A DNA stretch of 64,000 bases from Helicobacter pylori (GTDB taxonomy: Bacteria > Campylobacterota > Campylobacteria > Campylobacterales > Helicobacteraceae), in contig NZ_CP051500.1 of assembly GCF_016755635.1 (NCBI RefSeq), positions 62,001-126,000 on the forward strand, given 5' to 3'. Below, one piece after another: positions 40,159-51,378 of this stretch. The translations under genes were made by a program, and so were the position numbers. The notes below the pieces were generated by a model. That model was not told the origin of the DNA. It ran no database searches and saw nothing but the letters and a program-made list of their open reading frames with translations. Numbering within the stretch: the first letter of the stretch is position 1; the number at the start of each line of letters is the position of its first letter.

Positions 40159-40228
40159 CAGAATCTTGATAGTTATTTTACATAATCTTTGACATTAAAA
40201 TAAGGTGGGATTGTGATTCACCAAAACA

Positions 40229-41383
40229 TCACCGCAACAAGAATTTATCCTTATTATACTGCAAAGCTAGAGGGTCTGGACGCAAATCTAATTGTTCTGG
40301 CAAGAATATAGATTTATGATTAAAACTAGATAGAATGCATTGTCTATCAATTATAAGATTTGATGATGAAGTAATAACAACTATCTCATTATCATTTTTA
40401 TATTCAAAACTAAATAACCCATTATCAAACATTTTGTGCATCTCATAACTTAAAGCTATGCCATTATTCACGGCAAAAGATCCACCATCTCTATATGGGA
40501 TAATATGTGCTGCTTCTAACAAACATCTACCATTAATAAATAATGATTTGCCGGTTATGGCACATTTATTATCATAAGCTCTTAAGACACTTTCTCTAAA
40601 TAGTTGTTGCTTCCCTGCTGGTCTAAAACTATTTTTAGCAGGATAATAATATAAAATATTATTCATGCTAGCATTTAATATATCCACAAAATTGAAATCA
40701 ACAATCACTTTATGATGACTATCTAGCACTAAAGCTGTTATAAGGAAATTATAGATATATGAAATGGGTTTATTTAATTCTTCTTGTGTTTCCAAATTAA
40801 GATCTCTAAAAGCATCTTGATTGTATCGCATAAGCAAAACATCTTCTTTTGTATGAGCTAAGATATTTTGCAAAATCTCTTTGTTTAAATTTTTTATATT
40901 GTAATTTCTCATATAATTTAAAAGCACCAAATATGGGCGAATGGAATCTGCAGTATCATAGTAGGATAAAATAAGTTGTAAAATTGACTTCTTATATTGA
41001 TTAAGATTGTAAATAGATGAAAACAATTCTTGAGGCGATAAAGAATCAATATTTTTTCTGTTACTTTTTACTATATTTTCATCATACGCATGAATGCCCC
41101 AAGAATAACCAAAAGCTTTCATTATTTGTTTTGCTTCTCTGGTTAGAGTAAAATGATAATCACTTGGTTTATCATAATCTATAAGTCCTATTTTTCTCAT
41201 ATCGGGATATTTTGACTTATAGTTGGCAGGAATAAGGTTTAAATATTTTTCAGCACCAAGGTGAGAAAGTGTGGGCAGTTCCACTGCTATAAGATTAGAA
41301 AGGTTGTGCTTAAAGTGTTTGAAAGAGTCAAAAAATAAACCCGTGCTATTTCTTTTATATCGCATATTAACCTGTCTCATCAT
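40229..41383 (-). CDS. HNH restriction endonuclease of a type II-like R-M unit
   Basis: A 384-residue protein with a C-terminal HNH nuclease domain: CAITG at 274-278, EAAHIIPYRDGG at about 290-301, NNGIAL at 306-311 and HKMFDNGLFSF at 316-326. The N-terminal 250 residues are helical and probably recognise DNA. The first ATG overlaps the methyltransferase stop as ATGA, so the two are translationally coupled. Base composition is clearly more AT-rich than the neighbours. It lies at the usual tlpB position. Recognition sequence unknown. Confidence 0.88.
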   Translation of the reverse strand: MMRQVNMRYKRNSTGLFFDSFKHFKHNLSNLIAVELPTLSHLGAEKYLNLIPANYKSKYPDMRKIGLIDYDKPSDYHFTLTREAKQIMKAFGYSWGIHAYDENIVKSNRKNIDSLSPQELFSSIYNLNQYKKSILQLILSYYDTADSIRPYLVLLNYMRNYNIKNLNKEILQNILAHTKEDVLLMRYNQDAFRDLNLETQEELNKPISYIYNFLITALVLDSHHKVIVDFNFVDILNASMNNILYYYPAKNSFRPAGKQQLFRESVLRAYDNKCAITGKSLFINGRCLLEAAHIIPYRDGGSFAVNNGIALSYEMHKMFDNGLFSFEYKNDNEIVVITSSSNLIIDRQCILSSFNHKSIFLPEQLDLRPDPLALQYNKDKFLLR

Positions 41384-43404
41384 CTCTCCTTTTGCAAAAC
41401 AATTATGCTCTCTCGTAAATAAAATTTAGTTTTAGAATCAATGATTTTCATCTGCTGACTAGATGTTTTAAGCTTCCTAGCAATAATGATTTCCTTGCAT
41501 TTAAAACCTAATTTTTGTGCCTCTTGTGCTAAGATTTCATCAGTTTGTATCGGCACTCCTCTATAGCAAGAATTTCCAACTACAATAAAGCAAAATCCTC
41601 CATCCTTAAGAACTTCAAAACAATTTTTTAAAACTTTTTGCATATCAAAAAAATAATTATTTAGCATTGTTAAAGTGCTTGATTCTATACCTTTATTGTT
41701 AAGAATTTCTAATGTGTAATTAAGCAATATATTTTCTATTTTATCTTGTTGTTTTAAGGCTGCATTTTTGTTATTTCTTAGAGCAGATTTTTTAAGCTTT
41801 TTCCACTCTTCATAACTTTTTACAATTTTGCTACTCCATAACTCCATTTTGTAAATTTCAAAATAATCAAATGAATTTGCATATGGCGGAGATGTTAAAA
41901 TACAATCAACTTTATCTTTTGGTTTATTGTTTATGGAAGAGCAGTTTTTCAAAACTATAACTTTAGAATTTTTTGTATCAAATTCGTTTTTTAACTCAAA
42001 TGCCCTTAGCACAAGTGCTTTGAGATAAGATTCTATATCTTTAATCTTACTTTTTCTATGCTTAATACCATTGCCATCTTTTTTAAAATTAAGCATTTTT
42101 TCTAAATTAGATAATACTAAAAAAGACACAAAATGATAAATCTTAGAATCCAAGTCTTTAAAGGATTCTATAAAATCCATTATGAGATTAAATCGCTTTT
42201 TATCAGCATATTTGCTAAAAGATTCCCATTGTGGAAAGGGATATTCTTTATTGCTAGCTATAAAATTATTTACATTTTTTTCTGCTTTTTTTAAATTGTC
42301 AGAGTCCAAACTTTCTAATTTTGCTTTAGCGACATTTATGGCAAATGGTGAAGTGTCAAAACCATAGCAAACTTGCGTTTGTATATTTAAAAAGCTAGAG
42401 CCAACACCACAAAACGGATCATAAACACTCGTAATAGAACAATCAAAACGATTTTGTAAATGCTCTATAAGATAAGGACTAAAAGCTTCTTTATAGGGAA
42501 AAACTTCATTTAAAGAGTCTAATATGTCATCATTATTTACTAAACTTGTCAGCGTTGTAGGGTAGCTTTTTATAATAGGAATAGTATGAGAAACTGTGTT
42601 TTTTACAAATCTTTCAAGGGCAATCTTACAATATTTACTTGATAACTCAATGCCGATAAATTGTCTATTCAATCTGCTTGCCACATAGGTTGTTGTACCT
42701 ATGCCATTAAAGGGATCTAATACAATATCATTTTGATAGGAATAAATTTTTAATAATCTCTCAATTAACTCTTCTGGGTAGGGTGCGGGATGTAAATCTT
42801 TTTTAGCATTGTTACTAACACATAAAATACTTTCAAAGCCTTGATTGTTGTCTTGATCAAAATACCAAATATTTTTTGTCCATTCTTTAAATTCTTGGCT
42901 AGTAATATCTGCTAATTCTCCCTCAGTTTTATGAATTTTATTTTCCTTATAAAACACTAATATTGCTTCTCCCAAAGGCCTAAAAGATGGGCAAGAAGGG
43001 CTTTTCCAACTCCCCCAAGCTGTATTGTTTCCCTGAAAATGCTTAATATCTTTTCCCTTATGCCAAGTTATAAGCTCAAACTCCTTAAAGCCAATTTCAT
43101 TTAAAATTTGTGTTATATAAACGCTTAAAAATCTCACCTCTTTGCTATCTCTATTTTTCACTGCAAAAGGCACATTGACACAAATCCGCCCATCCTTTTT
43201 AAGCACACGGTAGCATTCTTTAAAAATATCGTGCATCAAATTGAGATAAGATTCAAAATCTAAATCATCATTATAATTTTCATATTGATGTGCCACATTA
43301 TATGGAGGTGAAGTAATAATAATGTCTATAAGATTATCTTCTATATGATTTTTTAGAATATATAAACTATCTCCATTTAGGATCTCTTGCAAACTTTTAT
43401 TCAT
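41380..43404 (-). CDS. Fused double N4-cytosine-type DNA methyltransferase
   Basis: A 674-residue protein made of two methyltransferase domains. Domain 1 (about 1-290) has TSPPY at 31-35 before the AdoMet motif DPFNGIGTTT at 230-239, the beta order. Domain 2 (about 300-674) has DPFCGVGSSF at 329-338 before TSPPYAN at 504-510, the opposite order. TSPPY is typical of N4-cytosine enzymes, and two domains suggest methylation of both strands of an asymmetric site. It is the first gene of the R-M pair, AT-rich with much ATA and AGA use. The 117-base gap to the nucleotidase holds no tlpB remnant that I can see. Confidence 0.9.
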   Translation of the reverse strand: MNKSLQEILNGDSLYILKNHIEDNLIDIIITSPPYNVAHQYENYNDDLDFESYLNLMHDIFKECYRVLKKDGRICVNVPFAVKNRDSKEVRFLSVYITQILNEIGFKEFELITWHKGKDIKHFQGNNTAWGSWKSPSCPSFRPLGEAILVFYKENKIHKTEGELADITSQEFKEWTKNIWYFDQDNNQGFESILCVSNNAKKDLHPAPYPEELIERLLKIYSYQNDIVLDPFNGIGTTTYVASRLNRQFIGIELSSKYCKIALERFVKNTVSHTIPIIKSYPTTLTSLVNNDDILDSLNEVFPYKEAFSPYLIEHLQNRFDCSITSVYDPFCGVGSSFLNIQTQVCYGFDTSPFAINVAKAKLESLDSDNLKKAEKNVNNFIASNKEYPFPQWESFSKYADKKRFNLIMDFIESFKDLDSKIYHFVSFLVLSNLEKMLNFKKDGNGIKHRKSKIKDIESYLKALVLRAFELKNEFDTKNSKVIVLKNCSSINNKPKDKVDCILTSPPYANSFDYFEIYKMELWSSKIVKSYEEWKKLKKSALRNNKNAALKQQDKIENILLNYTLEILNNKGIESSTLTMLNNYFFDMQKVLKNCFEVLKDGGFCFIVVGNSCYRGVPIQTDEILAQEAQKLGFKCKEIIIARKLKTSSQQMKIIDSKTKFYLRESIIVLQKER

Positions 43405-43521
43405 TCAAGTAGTATAACACAACAAATCATAGCTTTATATGGGATCTCATATAGTTTTAGTTGTTATTTATATTATTTCTTTAAGTTAAACTTAAAAATA
43501 AAATAATAAAAATAAAAAACC

Positions 43522-45267
43522 TTATTTTACTTCACTCTCTTTAATGGATTTGACATTCAAAGTCCTCCCGTCTTTTGAAGTGGGGATTTTGATGCTCCCC
43601 TCTTTTAATTTTTCTCTCAATTTTTCCAACAACGGGTTTTTGAAATCGTAGTTGATGATTTCCCAATTACCCTCCAATTCAGGGGTTACCTTCCCGCCTT
43701 TTTCTTCCGTGATGTATTTGATGATTAAATCTCGTATTTGCCCGTTATCTTGCAATTCATCGTAAGAATTATAATACCTATTAGCGTCTGTAACCAAATT
43801 TAATGTCTTGGATAATGTCCCAAATCGGTAATTGTTGATCGCTAATTTATACACCGCTTTAGGGTTAATGGGTTTGTTGTTGATTGTCGGATTAATAATC
43901 CTTGATCCGGCGGGTTTTGTAACATCAACTTGGTATTTCACGCCAGAAAACATATCAAAGTTATAGCCGCGAATGTTTTCATTAAAACTGATCGTCAAAT
44001 CTCCTGGTTGCAACTGATTGTAAAATTGATACGACCATTCCATGTATTTCAACAGATTTTCACCCGTTATTTTCACTCCAATGAGCGTGTTAGCGAACTT
44101 GTAAATATAGGCGACATCTTTTCTTTTGAAAGGCCCTTTTTTCAAATTGGCGCCAAAATTGAATAAGGCTGCCGCTGAAACATCGGCTTTTGCGTAATAT
44201 TTTTGAACTTTATTGATCAATTCTATCACCGGTGTTTCTTGCAAGGCGGCGGTTGGCATCGTGGTGATTTTTTCTTCTCCTGTGATAAAATCAGGCCTTT
44301 CAATAAAGGTTTTTGTCACTTCGCCAACCACTTCATTAGCGTATTCTTTTGATTTTTTATCCACATATTCGTATTTTTTCGCCAATTCTTCATCTTCTGG
44401 CACGCCTTTTGTGGGTAAATTTTCAGTCGTTACGATTTTTTTCTTCGTTTGGGTGTCAAACACCACCACGCCCTTTGCCAGATAAGCCCCATACGCTCCA
44501 GGCTCAATGGTATGCACCTTTCCTATTTTGGTGTTATAAACCGCATGCTCATGCCCGGCAAAAATGATGTCAAATTGCGGGAATTTTTTCGCTAAATCCG
44601 GTATCCCGTCGCCACCTTTTTCATCTTCTCGCCCCAAATGAAAAGCGCCAATCAAAATATCATACTTCCCTTTTAACTCTTTCAAGGTCTTTTTCAACGC
44701 TTCTTCAGCGTCCAAAAACTTCAACCCTGCAAAATGTTCAGGCGTAGAGGCTTCCCAAGTTGGGATGTGCGGCACCACATACCCCACAACCGCCACCCTC
44801 ACGCCATCAATTTTTTTAATCACATAAGGCTTCACAAACGGCTTATTGTCTGCAATTTTGATAATATTCGCATTCACGACACCGCCGTTAAACCCCTTAA
44901 TGTTTTTCTCTAAAAAATCTTTGCTGAAATTAAACTCGTGATTGCCAAGCACACGAATATCAAATTTCAAATCGTTTTCGGCTAAAACCAGCGGGTGGAT
45001 AGGCTCATCATTAAACAACTCCGCGCTATTGCCTTGCAACAAATCCCCGCTGTCAATCAAAACCACATTTTTATTCTCAGCCCTTTGCTTTTTGATTAAA
45101 GCCGCAATCCTTGTCAAGCCGTTATTGGGTTTTTGTTCCCCCACCGCATAATCATACGAAAAAAGCCGCCCATGAATGTCTGAAGTTTCTAAAAACACGA
45201 TTTTGACTTCTTTTGCAGATATTGAAAGTGTTAGCGTTAAAAAGATGACTAAAACCAATTTTCTCAT
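43522..45267 (-). CDS. Periplasmic 5'-nucleotidase / 2',3'-cyclic-nucleotide phosphodiesterase family
   Basis: A 581-residue secreted metallophosphoesterase with signal peptide (MRKLVLVIFLTLTLSISA). Metal-site motifs: ETSDIHGRLF near 27-36, DSGDLLQGN near 72-80, GNHEFNF near 108-114 and FAGHEHAVY near 243-251. The C-terminal substrate domain (about 330-580) carries YGYNFDM-like and NNYRFGT segments. It releases nucleosides and phosphate from nucleotides in the periplasm. Same direction as the R-M unit but with its own leader. Confidence 0.93.
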   Translation of the reverse strand: MRKLVLVIFLTLTLSISAKEVKIVFLETSDIHGRLFSYDYAVGEQKPNNGLTRIAALIKKQRAENKNVVLIDSGDLLQGNSAELFNDEPIHPLVLAENDLKFDIRVLGNHEFNFSKDFLEKNIKGFNGGVVNANIIKIADNKPFVKPYVIKKIDGVRVAVVGYVVPHIPTWEASTPEHFAGLKFLDAEEALKKTLKELKGKYDILIGAFHLGREDEKGGDGIPDLAKKFPQFDIIFAGHEHAVYNTKIGKVHTIEPGAYGAYLAKGVVVFDTQTKKKIVTTENLPTKGVPEDEELAKKYEYVDKKSKEYANEVVGEVTKTFIERPDFITGEEKITTMPTAALQETPVIELINKVQKYYAKADVSAAALFNFGANLKKGPFKRKDVAYIYKFANTLIGVKITGENLLKYMEWSYQFYNQLQPGDLTISFNENIRGYNFDMFSGVKYQVDVTKPAGSRIINPTINNKPINPKAVYKLAINNYRFGTLSKTLNLVTDANRYYNSYDELQDNGQIRDLIIKYITEEKGGKVTPELEGNWEIINYDFKNPLLEKLREKLKEGSIKIPTSKDGRTLNVKSIKESEVK

Positions 45268-45408
45268 TGAAATCCTTCCATAAAAAAATCTTCATAACAT
45301 TATTTTTACATGAAATTAACGCTGATGCGATGGTTTTGATTGGAATGTAACGCCTAAATGGGCAAAATGGGTAAGGGGATAGGGGAGTAAAATCATTCCC
45401 CCCATTCA

Positions 45409-45867
45409 TCAAACCCCCACTTCAGACCATTCAGCGCGTTTGTCTAAAAAAGCGCGTGCTAAATTCTGTGCGCCTTCTAAAGTGTGGTTAGCCGCCCAAC
45501 CGCATTGCTTTTCATTGCTGGCAGGCACTTCTTTAGCCTTTAACACGTCTTGCATCGTCTTTTCTAAAACCTCTAAAATCTCTGTATAATTGTCATGGTT
45601 TAACACCGTGAGATAAAACCCTGTTTGGCAACCCATAGGCGACCAATCCACGACATAACTGGCATGGTTGCGGATGATCTCAGCGACTAAATGCTCTAAA
45701 GAGTGTAGGCTAGGCATGTCCATGTGATCCTTATTGGGCTGCTTGAAGCGCACATCGTATTTGACAATCACATCCCCATTAGCACCCTTTTTGCGATCAG
45801 CGACACGCACATAAGGGGCTTTGACTTTGGTGTGATCCAAATTGAAACTCTCTACATTCATTTTCAT
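45409..45867 (-). CDS. luxS: S-ribosylhomocysteine lyase
   Basis: A 152-residue metalloenzyme converting S-ribosylhomocysteine into homocysteine and the autoinducer-2 precursor. The metal site HSLEH near residue 50 and the Cys in [11 protein letters not shown] near 125 are intact. The start at 45867 has GAAGGAG eight bases ahead; an ATG seven codons upstream lies before that site and is unlikely. Downstream of metB and cysK, with which it forms the H. pylori reverse transsulfuration cluster. The AI-2 it makes is known to affect motility in this species. Confidence 0.97.
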   Translation of the reverse strand: MKMNVESFNLDHTKVKAPYVRVADRKKGANGDVIVKYDVRFKQPNKDHMDMPSLHSLEHLVAEIIRNHASYVVDWSPMGCQTGFYLTVLNHDNYTEILEVLEKTMQDVLKAKEVPASNEKQCGWAANHTLEGAQNLARAFLDKRAEWSEVGV

Positions 45868-45904
45868 GTTTTTAACTCCTTCATTCATAAATTGTAATGA
45901 AACT

Positions 45905-47071
<1,167 letters not shown>

Positions 47072-47989
47072 TTATAAATAAATACCTTTAGAAAGATAAC
47101 GATCGGCAACATCCGGGAAAATGGTTAAAACCTGGCTGCCTTCGGGGAGGCGTTGCGCTTCTTTCAGCGCTGCCGCGAAAACTGCCCCGCTAGAGCTCCC
47201 CACTAATAAGCCGTTTTTCTTAGCTAATTTCCTAGTGTAGCTAAAACCCTCTTCATCTGAGATCGTTTCAAAGCCATCAATATCCAAGTTTGCAAAAAAA
47301 GGAGGGATGAACTCCACGCCAATGCCCTCAATCTCATGAGGCCCAGGCTCGCCCCCATTCAAAATAGAACCCTCCGGCTCCACCCCAATCAAGCGAATGT
47401 TAGGGATGCGTTCTTTCAAATACTTAGCCATGCCTGCAAAAGTGCCACCACTCCCTATCCCGGCTACAAAGCTCGTAAGGTTTGTGCCTAATTCTTGGAC
47501 AATCTCAGGGGCTAGGGTGTGGTAGTAAGCGGCGGGATTATCAGGGTTTTCAAATTGCAAGGGCAAATAGCTATCAGGGATACTTTCGGCTAATTCTTTA
47601 CTTTTTTTAATGGCGCCAGAAATCCCCTCGCTAGTAGGCGTGTTGATCACTAAAGCCCCCAAAGCTCTCATGATTTGCTGTTTTTCTGTGCTGAATTTTT
47701 CCGGGACAACAAAGATGGTTTTGAGATGGTGCTTGATTGCCACTAAGGCTAGAGCGATGCCGGTATTGCCTGCGGTAGGCTCAATGATGGTTGTTTTAGA
47801 AGTGATTTTGCCCGTTTTAAACCCTTCTTCTATAAGGTATTGGCCTAAGCGATCTTTAACGCTCCCTCCCGGGTTTAGATGCTCTAGTTTAGCGTAAATG
47901 GCGGAATTTAACGGAATGGGGTAATCCTTGTTAGTGAATTTAAAAACGGGAGTGCGGCCTATGGCGTCTTGCATTGCGGTAAGGATCAT
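47072..47989 (-). CDS. cysK: Cysteine synthase / O-acetylserine-dependent cystathionine beta-synthase
   Basis: A 305-residue PLP enzyme. The PLP lysine lies in NPGGSVKDRLG near residue 41, the phosphate loop PTAGNTGIALA near 70 and the GIGSGGTFAG block near 175. With metB and luxS it channels homocysteine to cysteine. GGAGGA ribosome-binding site and ATG start. First gene of the cluster. Confidence 0.95.
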   Translation of the reverse strand: MILTAMQDAIGRTPVFKFTNKDYPIPLNSAIYAKLEHLNPGGSVKDRLGQYLIEEGFKTGKITSKTTIIEPTAGNTGIALALVAIKHHLKTIFVVPEKFSTEKQQIMRALGALVINTPTSEGISGAIKKSKELAESIPDSYLPLQFENPDNPAAYYHTLAPEIVQELGTNLTSFVAGIGSGGTFAGMAKYLKERIPNIRLIGVEPEGSILNGGEPGPHEIEGIGVEFIPPFFANLDIDGFETISDEEGFSYTRKLAKKNGLLVGSSSGAVFAAALKEAQRLPEGSQVLTIFPDVADRYLSKGIYL

Positions 47990-48107
47990 TATTCCTCCTA
48001 TAATAAAGATAACGATAACTCAATTTTAGCGATTATGCCTAAACTCATTAAATGGAGTAAAATTAAGGGTAAAATGTTGGCTTATTAAGATCGATCAAGG
48101 AGCTTTC

Positions 48108-48686
48108 ATGAAAACGATAGAATGGAATGAAGAGCAAAGAAAAGCGTTTCAAGACTTGTTAAGAGAGTTTGTAGCGTTAATTGACGCTAAAATGCAAGAG
48201 GAAAAGCAAACAGGCAAAACCCCAAAGATACCAAAGTGGGCTTCATACCAAAGAGAGCTGAACAAGTTTTTAGCATCATGGGGTTATGCGTGTAAAATCA
48301 GTCTTGGCTCTGGGAACTTATCCCATAAGCCATCCATCGCTTTTTGCCGTCAGGATATTTTAGGGGAAGGGTTTGTCAATGGTGAGAAACCAACCCCAAA
48401 AAAAGGTTTTTACCTCTGGTTTGCTTACTATTGGAAGAACGATGCAGAAAAGTTTTGTCTCTGTATAGGTCGATCCATAGAGGAGAATGGGGAAAAAGAG
48501 TGTCAAAAATGCTTGACGTATGACAAAATCATTGATCCTGATGGAGACGCTTATTATCAAGAGAGTTATGACGATTTAGAAGCCGATCTTGAAAACATTA
48601 CCGACTATTTTTTACACCTTGTTAATGAATTTAATCAAATCCCCACTGCGTTTTTTGAATTAGAGCCATCTAGCGCGAGCCATTGA
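48108..48686 (+). CDS. Hypothetical protein with McrB N-terminal-like domain
   Basis: A 192-residue cytoplasmic protein. The block SYQRELNKFLASWGY at 46-60, then LGSGNLSHKPSIAF at 66-79, then KKGFYLWFAYYWKNDAEKF at 98-116 resembles the MrcB_N/DUF3578 DNA-binding module of McrBC-type enzymes, without any GTPase or nuclease part. Four Cys in the middle (CLCIG, CQKC) are unusual. It stands alone between cysK and dnaK, with an AAGGAG ribosome-binding site. Behind it lie 239 bases holding only the dnaK terminator. Domain call is by eye; function unknown. Confidence 0.65.
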   Translation: MKTIEWNEEQRKAFQDLLREFVALIDAKMQEEKQTGKTPKIPKWASYQRELNKFLASWGYACKISLGSGNLSHKPSIAFCRQDILGEGFVNGEKPTPKKGFYLWFAYYWKNDAEKFCLCIGRSIEENGEKECQKCLTYDKIIDPDGDAYYQESYDDLEADLENITDYFLHLVNEFNQIPTAFFELEPSSASH

Positions 48687-48867
48687 GAAACACCCCCATA
48701 CCAAAAAGGAACTCTCTCATAAGGGATTTCCCTAAAATCCACCAACGCTTTTAAGCTAAACCTTAAAAAAGCTATCGTTTGGTTACAATCAAGCTTTGAT
48801 ATTTGGATTAAAAAACGCTATTTTTTAGATTTTGCAATCAGTATCCCATTGATGAAAATGAGAAAAG

Positions 48868-48898
48868 CAAGCAGGTTTTGATTAAAACCGCCCGCTTG
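48868..48898 (-). terminator. Terminator of the hrcA-grpE-dnaK operon
   Basis: On the minus strand GCGGTTTT pairs with AAAACCTGC around AATC, and the outer CAAGC pairs with GCTTG; TTTTC follows. It begins 28 bases after the dnaK stop. Confidence 0.6.
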
Positions 48899-48925
48899 AA
48901 AGAAGTTTTTAAGTGCGTTTAAATT

Positions 48926-50788
48926 TCACTCCACTTCCGCATCAATTACATCGTCGTCTTTTTTCTTAGGCTGTTCAGCGTTGTTTTTATTCGCCATAGC
49001 TTCGCCTAATTTTTGAGCCGCTTGCGCTAATGTTTTTGTCTTGTCTTCAAGCTCAGCTTTAGTAGCGTTATCGTTTTTGACGCACTCTTTAAGGGCGTTA
49101 ATGGCGTTTTGGATCTCGTTAGCGTCGCTTTCATTCAAATTCGTTTTATGCTCATCAAGGCTCTTTTGGGTTTGGTGCGCCAAACTATCGGCATGGTTTC
49201 TCGCTTCAATCACTTCTTTTTTCCTAGCGTCTTCTTCTTTGTGCAATTCAGCGTCTTTAACCATTTTTTCAATTTCGCTATCAGACAACCCGCTAGAGCC
49301 AGAAATTTTAATCTCTTGGCTTTTACCGGTATTTTTATCTTGCGCTGACACGGTTAAAATCCCGTTAGCGTCAATATCAAAGGTTACTTCAATTTGCGGC
49401 ACGCCTCTTGGAGCGGGAGCGATGCCTTGCAAATCAAATTTACCCAACGATTTATTATCCCTTGCCAATTCCCTTTCGCCCTGTAAAACCATAATGGACA
49501 CAGCGGGTTGGTTGTCTTCAGCGGTTGAAAACACTTGAGATTTTTTCGCCGGGATAGTCGTGCCTCTATCAATCACTTTAGTCATCACGCCCCCTAAAGT
49601 TTCAATCCCAAGGCTTAAAGGCGTAACGTCTAATAAAAGCACATCTTTCACATCGCCTTTTAACACGCCCCCTTGAATGCTTGCGCCCACAGCTACGACT
49701 TCATCGGGATTGACGCTTTTATTCAAATCTTTATTAATAAACGCTTTCACCCTTTCTTGGACTTTAGGGATACGAGTAGAGCCTCCCACCATCACCACTT
49801 CTGAAATCTCATTTTTGGTTAGCCCTGCGTCCTTGATCACGCTTTCAATTTTAGAAATCGTTTCTTCCATGAGATCTTCTGTCAAGCTTTCAAATTTAGC
49901 CCTAGTGAGTTTTTTAACCAAGTGTTTAGGCCCGGTAGCGTCCGCGGTGATAAAGGGCAAATTGATTTCAGTCTCCATCGCAGAGCTCAGTTCTTTTTTA
50001 GCGTTTTCAGCCGCTTCTTTCAGGCGTTGCAACGCCATCACATCGTTTTTAATCTCAATGCCCGTTTCGCTTTTAAACTCAGCCGCTAAGAAATCAATCA
50101 CACGATTGTCAAAATCATCGCCCCCTAAAAACGCATCGCCCCCTGTGGCTAAAACTTCTACGACATTATCGCCTGTTTCTAAAACGGTAACATCAAAAGT
50201 CCCCCCACCCAAATCATAAACCATGATTTTTTCGCTCTCTTTTTTATCCAAGCCGTAAGCTAACGCCGCGCTGGTAGGCTCATTGATGATCCTTAAAACG
50301 TTAAGCCCTGCAATCGTGCCGGCTTCTTTAGTCGCTTTCCTTTGGCTGTCGTTAAAATAAGCCGGAACCGTGATCACCGCTTCCGTAACGCTCTCGCCTA
50401 AATAACTTTCAGCGTCTTCTTTGAGCTTCATTAAAATTTTGGCTGAAATTTCTTGAGGGGTATAAACTTTACCCGAAATCTCAATCGCGCAAGCCCCATT
50501 CCTATCCACAATCTTATAAGGCAAGCGTTTTTCAGCTTCTTTAGCCTTATCTTCATTAAACATCAAGCCCATGATTCTTTTAATAGAATAAATGGTTTTT
50601 TCTGGGTTGGTTACCGCTTGTCTTTTGGCGCTCTCGCCCACTAAAATCTCGCCCTTATCCGTAAAGGCTACAATAGAAGGAGTGGTGTTTTTACCCTCTT
50701 TATTCGCAATAATCTTTGATTCATTGCCTTCATAAACCGCCATTGCGGAGTTGGTTGTCCCTAAATCAATTCCAATAACTTTTCCCAT
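48926..50788 (-). CDS. dnaK: Chaperone DnaK (Hsp70)
   Basis: A 620-residue Hsp70. ATPase motifs [14 protein letters not shown] at 5-18, [12 protein letters not shown] near 188 and [12 protein letters not shown] near 330; substrate-binding domain from about 385; terminal [10 protein letters not shown]. It folds nascent and damaged proteins with GrpE as exchange factor. Last gene of hrcA-grpE-dnaK, which is under HrcA/HspR control in H. pylori. Confidence 0.99.
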   Translation of the reverse strand: MGKVIGIDLGTTNSAMAVYEGNESKIIANKEGKNTTPSIVAFTDKGEILVGESAKRQAVTNPEKTIYSIKRIMGLMFNEDKAKEAEKRLPYKIVDRNGACAIEISGKVYTPQEISAKILMKLKEDAESYLGESVTEAVITVPAYFNDSQRKATKEAGTIAGLNVLRIINEPTSAALAYGLDKKESEKIMVYDLGGGTFDVTVLETGDNVVEVLATGGDAFLGGDDFDNRVIDFLAAEFKSETGIEIKNDVMALQRLKEAAENAKKELSSAMETEINLPFITADATGPKHLVKKLTRAKFESLTEDLMEETISKIESVIKDAGLTKNEISEVVMVGGSTRIPKVQERVKAFINKDLNKSVNPDEVVAVGASIQGGVLKGDVKDVLLLDVTPLSLGIETLGGVMTKVIDRGTTIPAKKSQVFSTAEDNQPAVSIMVLQGERELARDNKSLGKFDLQGIAPAPRGVPQIEVTFDIDANGILTVSAQDKNTGKSQEIKISGSSGLSDSEIEKMVKDAELHKEEDARKKEVIEARNHADSLAHQTQKSLDEHKTNLNESDANEIQNAINALKECVKNDNATKAELEDKTKTLAQAAQKLGEAMANKNNAEQPKKKDDDVIDAEVE

Positions 50789-50817
50789 GCGTTATCCTTT
50801 CTTTTAAAATAAATGTT

Positions 50818-51378
50818 TTAATCGTTTTTAGCAATGCTCACCATTGCCGGCCTCAAAACCCTACCCTTATACTTGTAACCTTGTTGCAAAACCTGCACGA
50901 TTTTCCCATTTTCTTTTTCTTCGCTTTTGACTTGCATGATCGCATTGTGGAAATGGGGATCAAATTCTTCTAAGCATTCAATCCCCTCAATGCCATGCCT
51001 TGCCAAAACTTCATGCAACTTTTCCATCGTAAGCTCCAAGCCCTTGGTTAAAGCGCTCTCTTTATCCACTTCTAAAGCGCTTCTATGAGCCCCAAGAAGC
51101 GCATCAATCACTGGCAATAGATCCAATGCGATTTTTTCATACGCATACTCTAACGCCATGCTCTTGTCTCTTTCTAAGCGCTTTTTCACGTTTTCAAAAT
51201 CCGCATGCACTCTCAAGTATTTTTCGTGCATTTCTTTATATTTAAGCTCAAAATCTTCCCTGATCTCGCCTTCTTTTTCGCCCGCTTCTTGCTTTTTGCT
51301 TTCACAAGTGCAAGAATTTTCACAAGACTCTAGCTCTTTTGGGCTTAAATCGTGTTCTTGGTTGTGTTCATCTTTCAT
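50818..51378 (-). CDS. grpE: Nucleotide exchange factor GrpE
   Basis: A 186-residue protein with an acidic N-terminus holding several Cys ([15 protein letters not shown]), a long coiled coil (about 40-90) and the C-terminal beta domain with [14 protein letters not shown] and [17 protein letters not shown]. It releases ADP from DnaK. The start overlaps the hrcA stop by one base and dnaK follows after 29 bases. Confidence 0.97.
   Translation of the reverse strand: MKDEHNQEHDLSPKELESCENSCTCESKKQEAGEKEGEIREDFELKYKEMHEKYLRVHADFENVKKRLERDKSMALEYAYEKIALDLLPVIDALLGAHRSALEVDKESALTKGLELTMEKLHEVLARHGIEGIECLEEFDPHFHNAIMQVKSEEKENGKIVQVLQQGYKYKGRVLRPAMVSIAKND

Noticed and set aside
45370..45405. Third full copy of repeat R2 behind luxS
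   Set aside because: Only the CCCCTATCCCCTTA block matches on the minus strand; too short to call a copy, though it may form part of the luxS terminator.
48360..48560. Minus-strand frame inside the McrB-N-like gene
   Set aside because: Shadow frame with no start signal.
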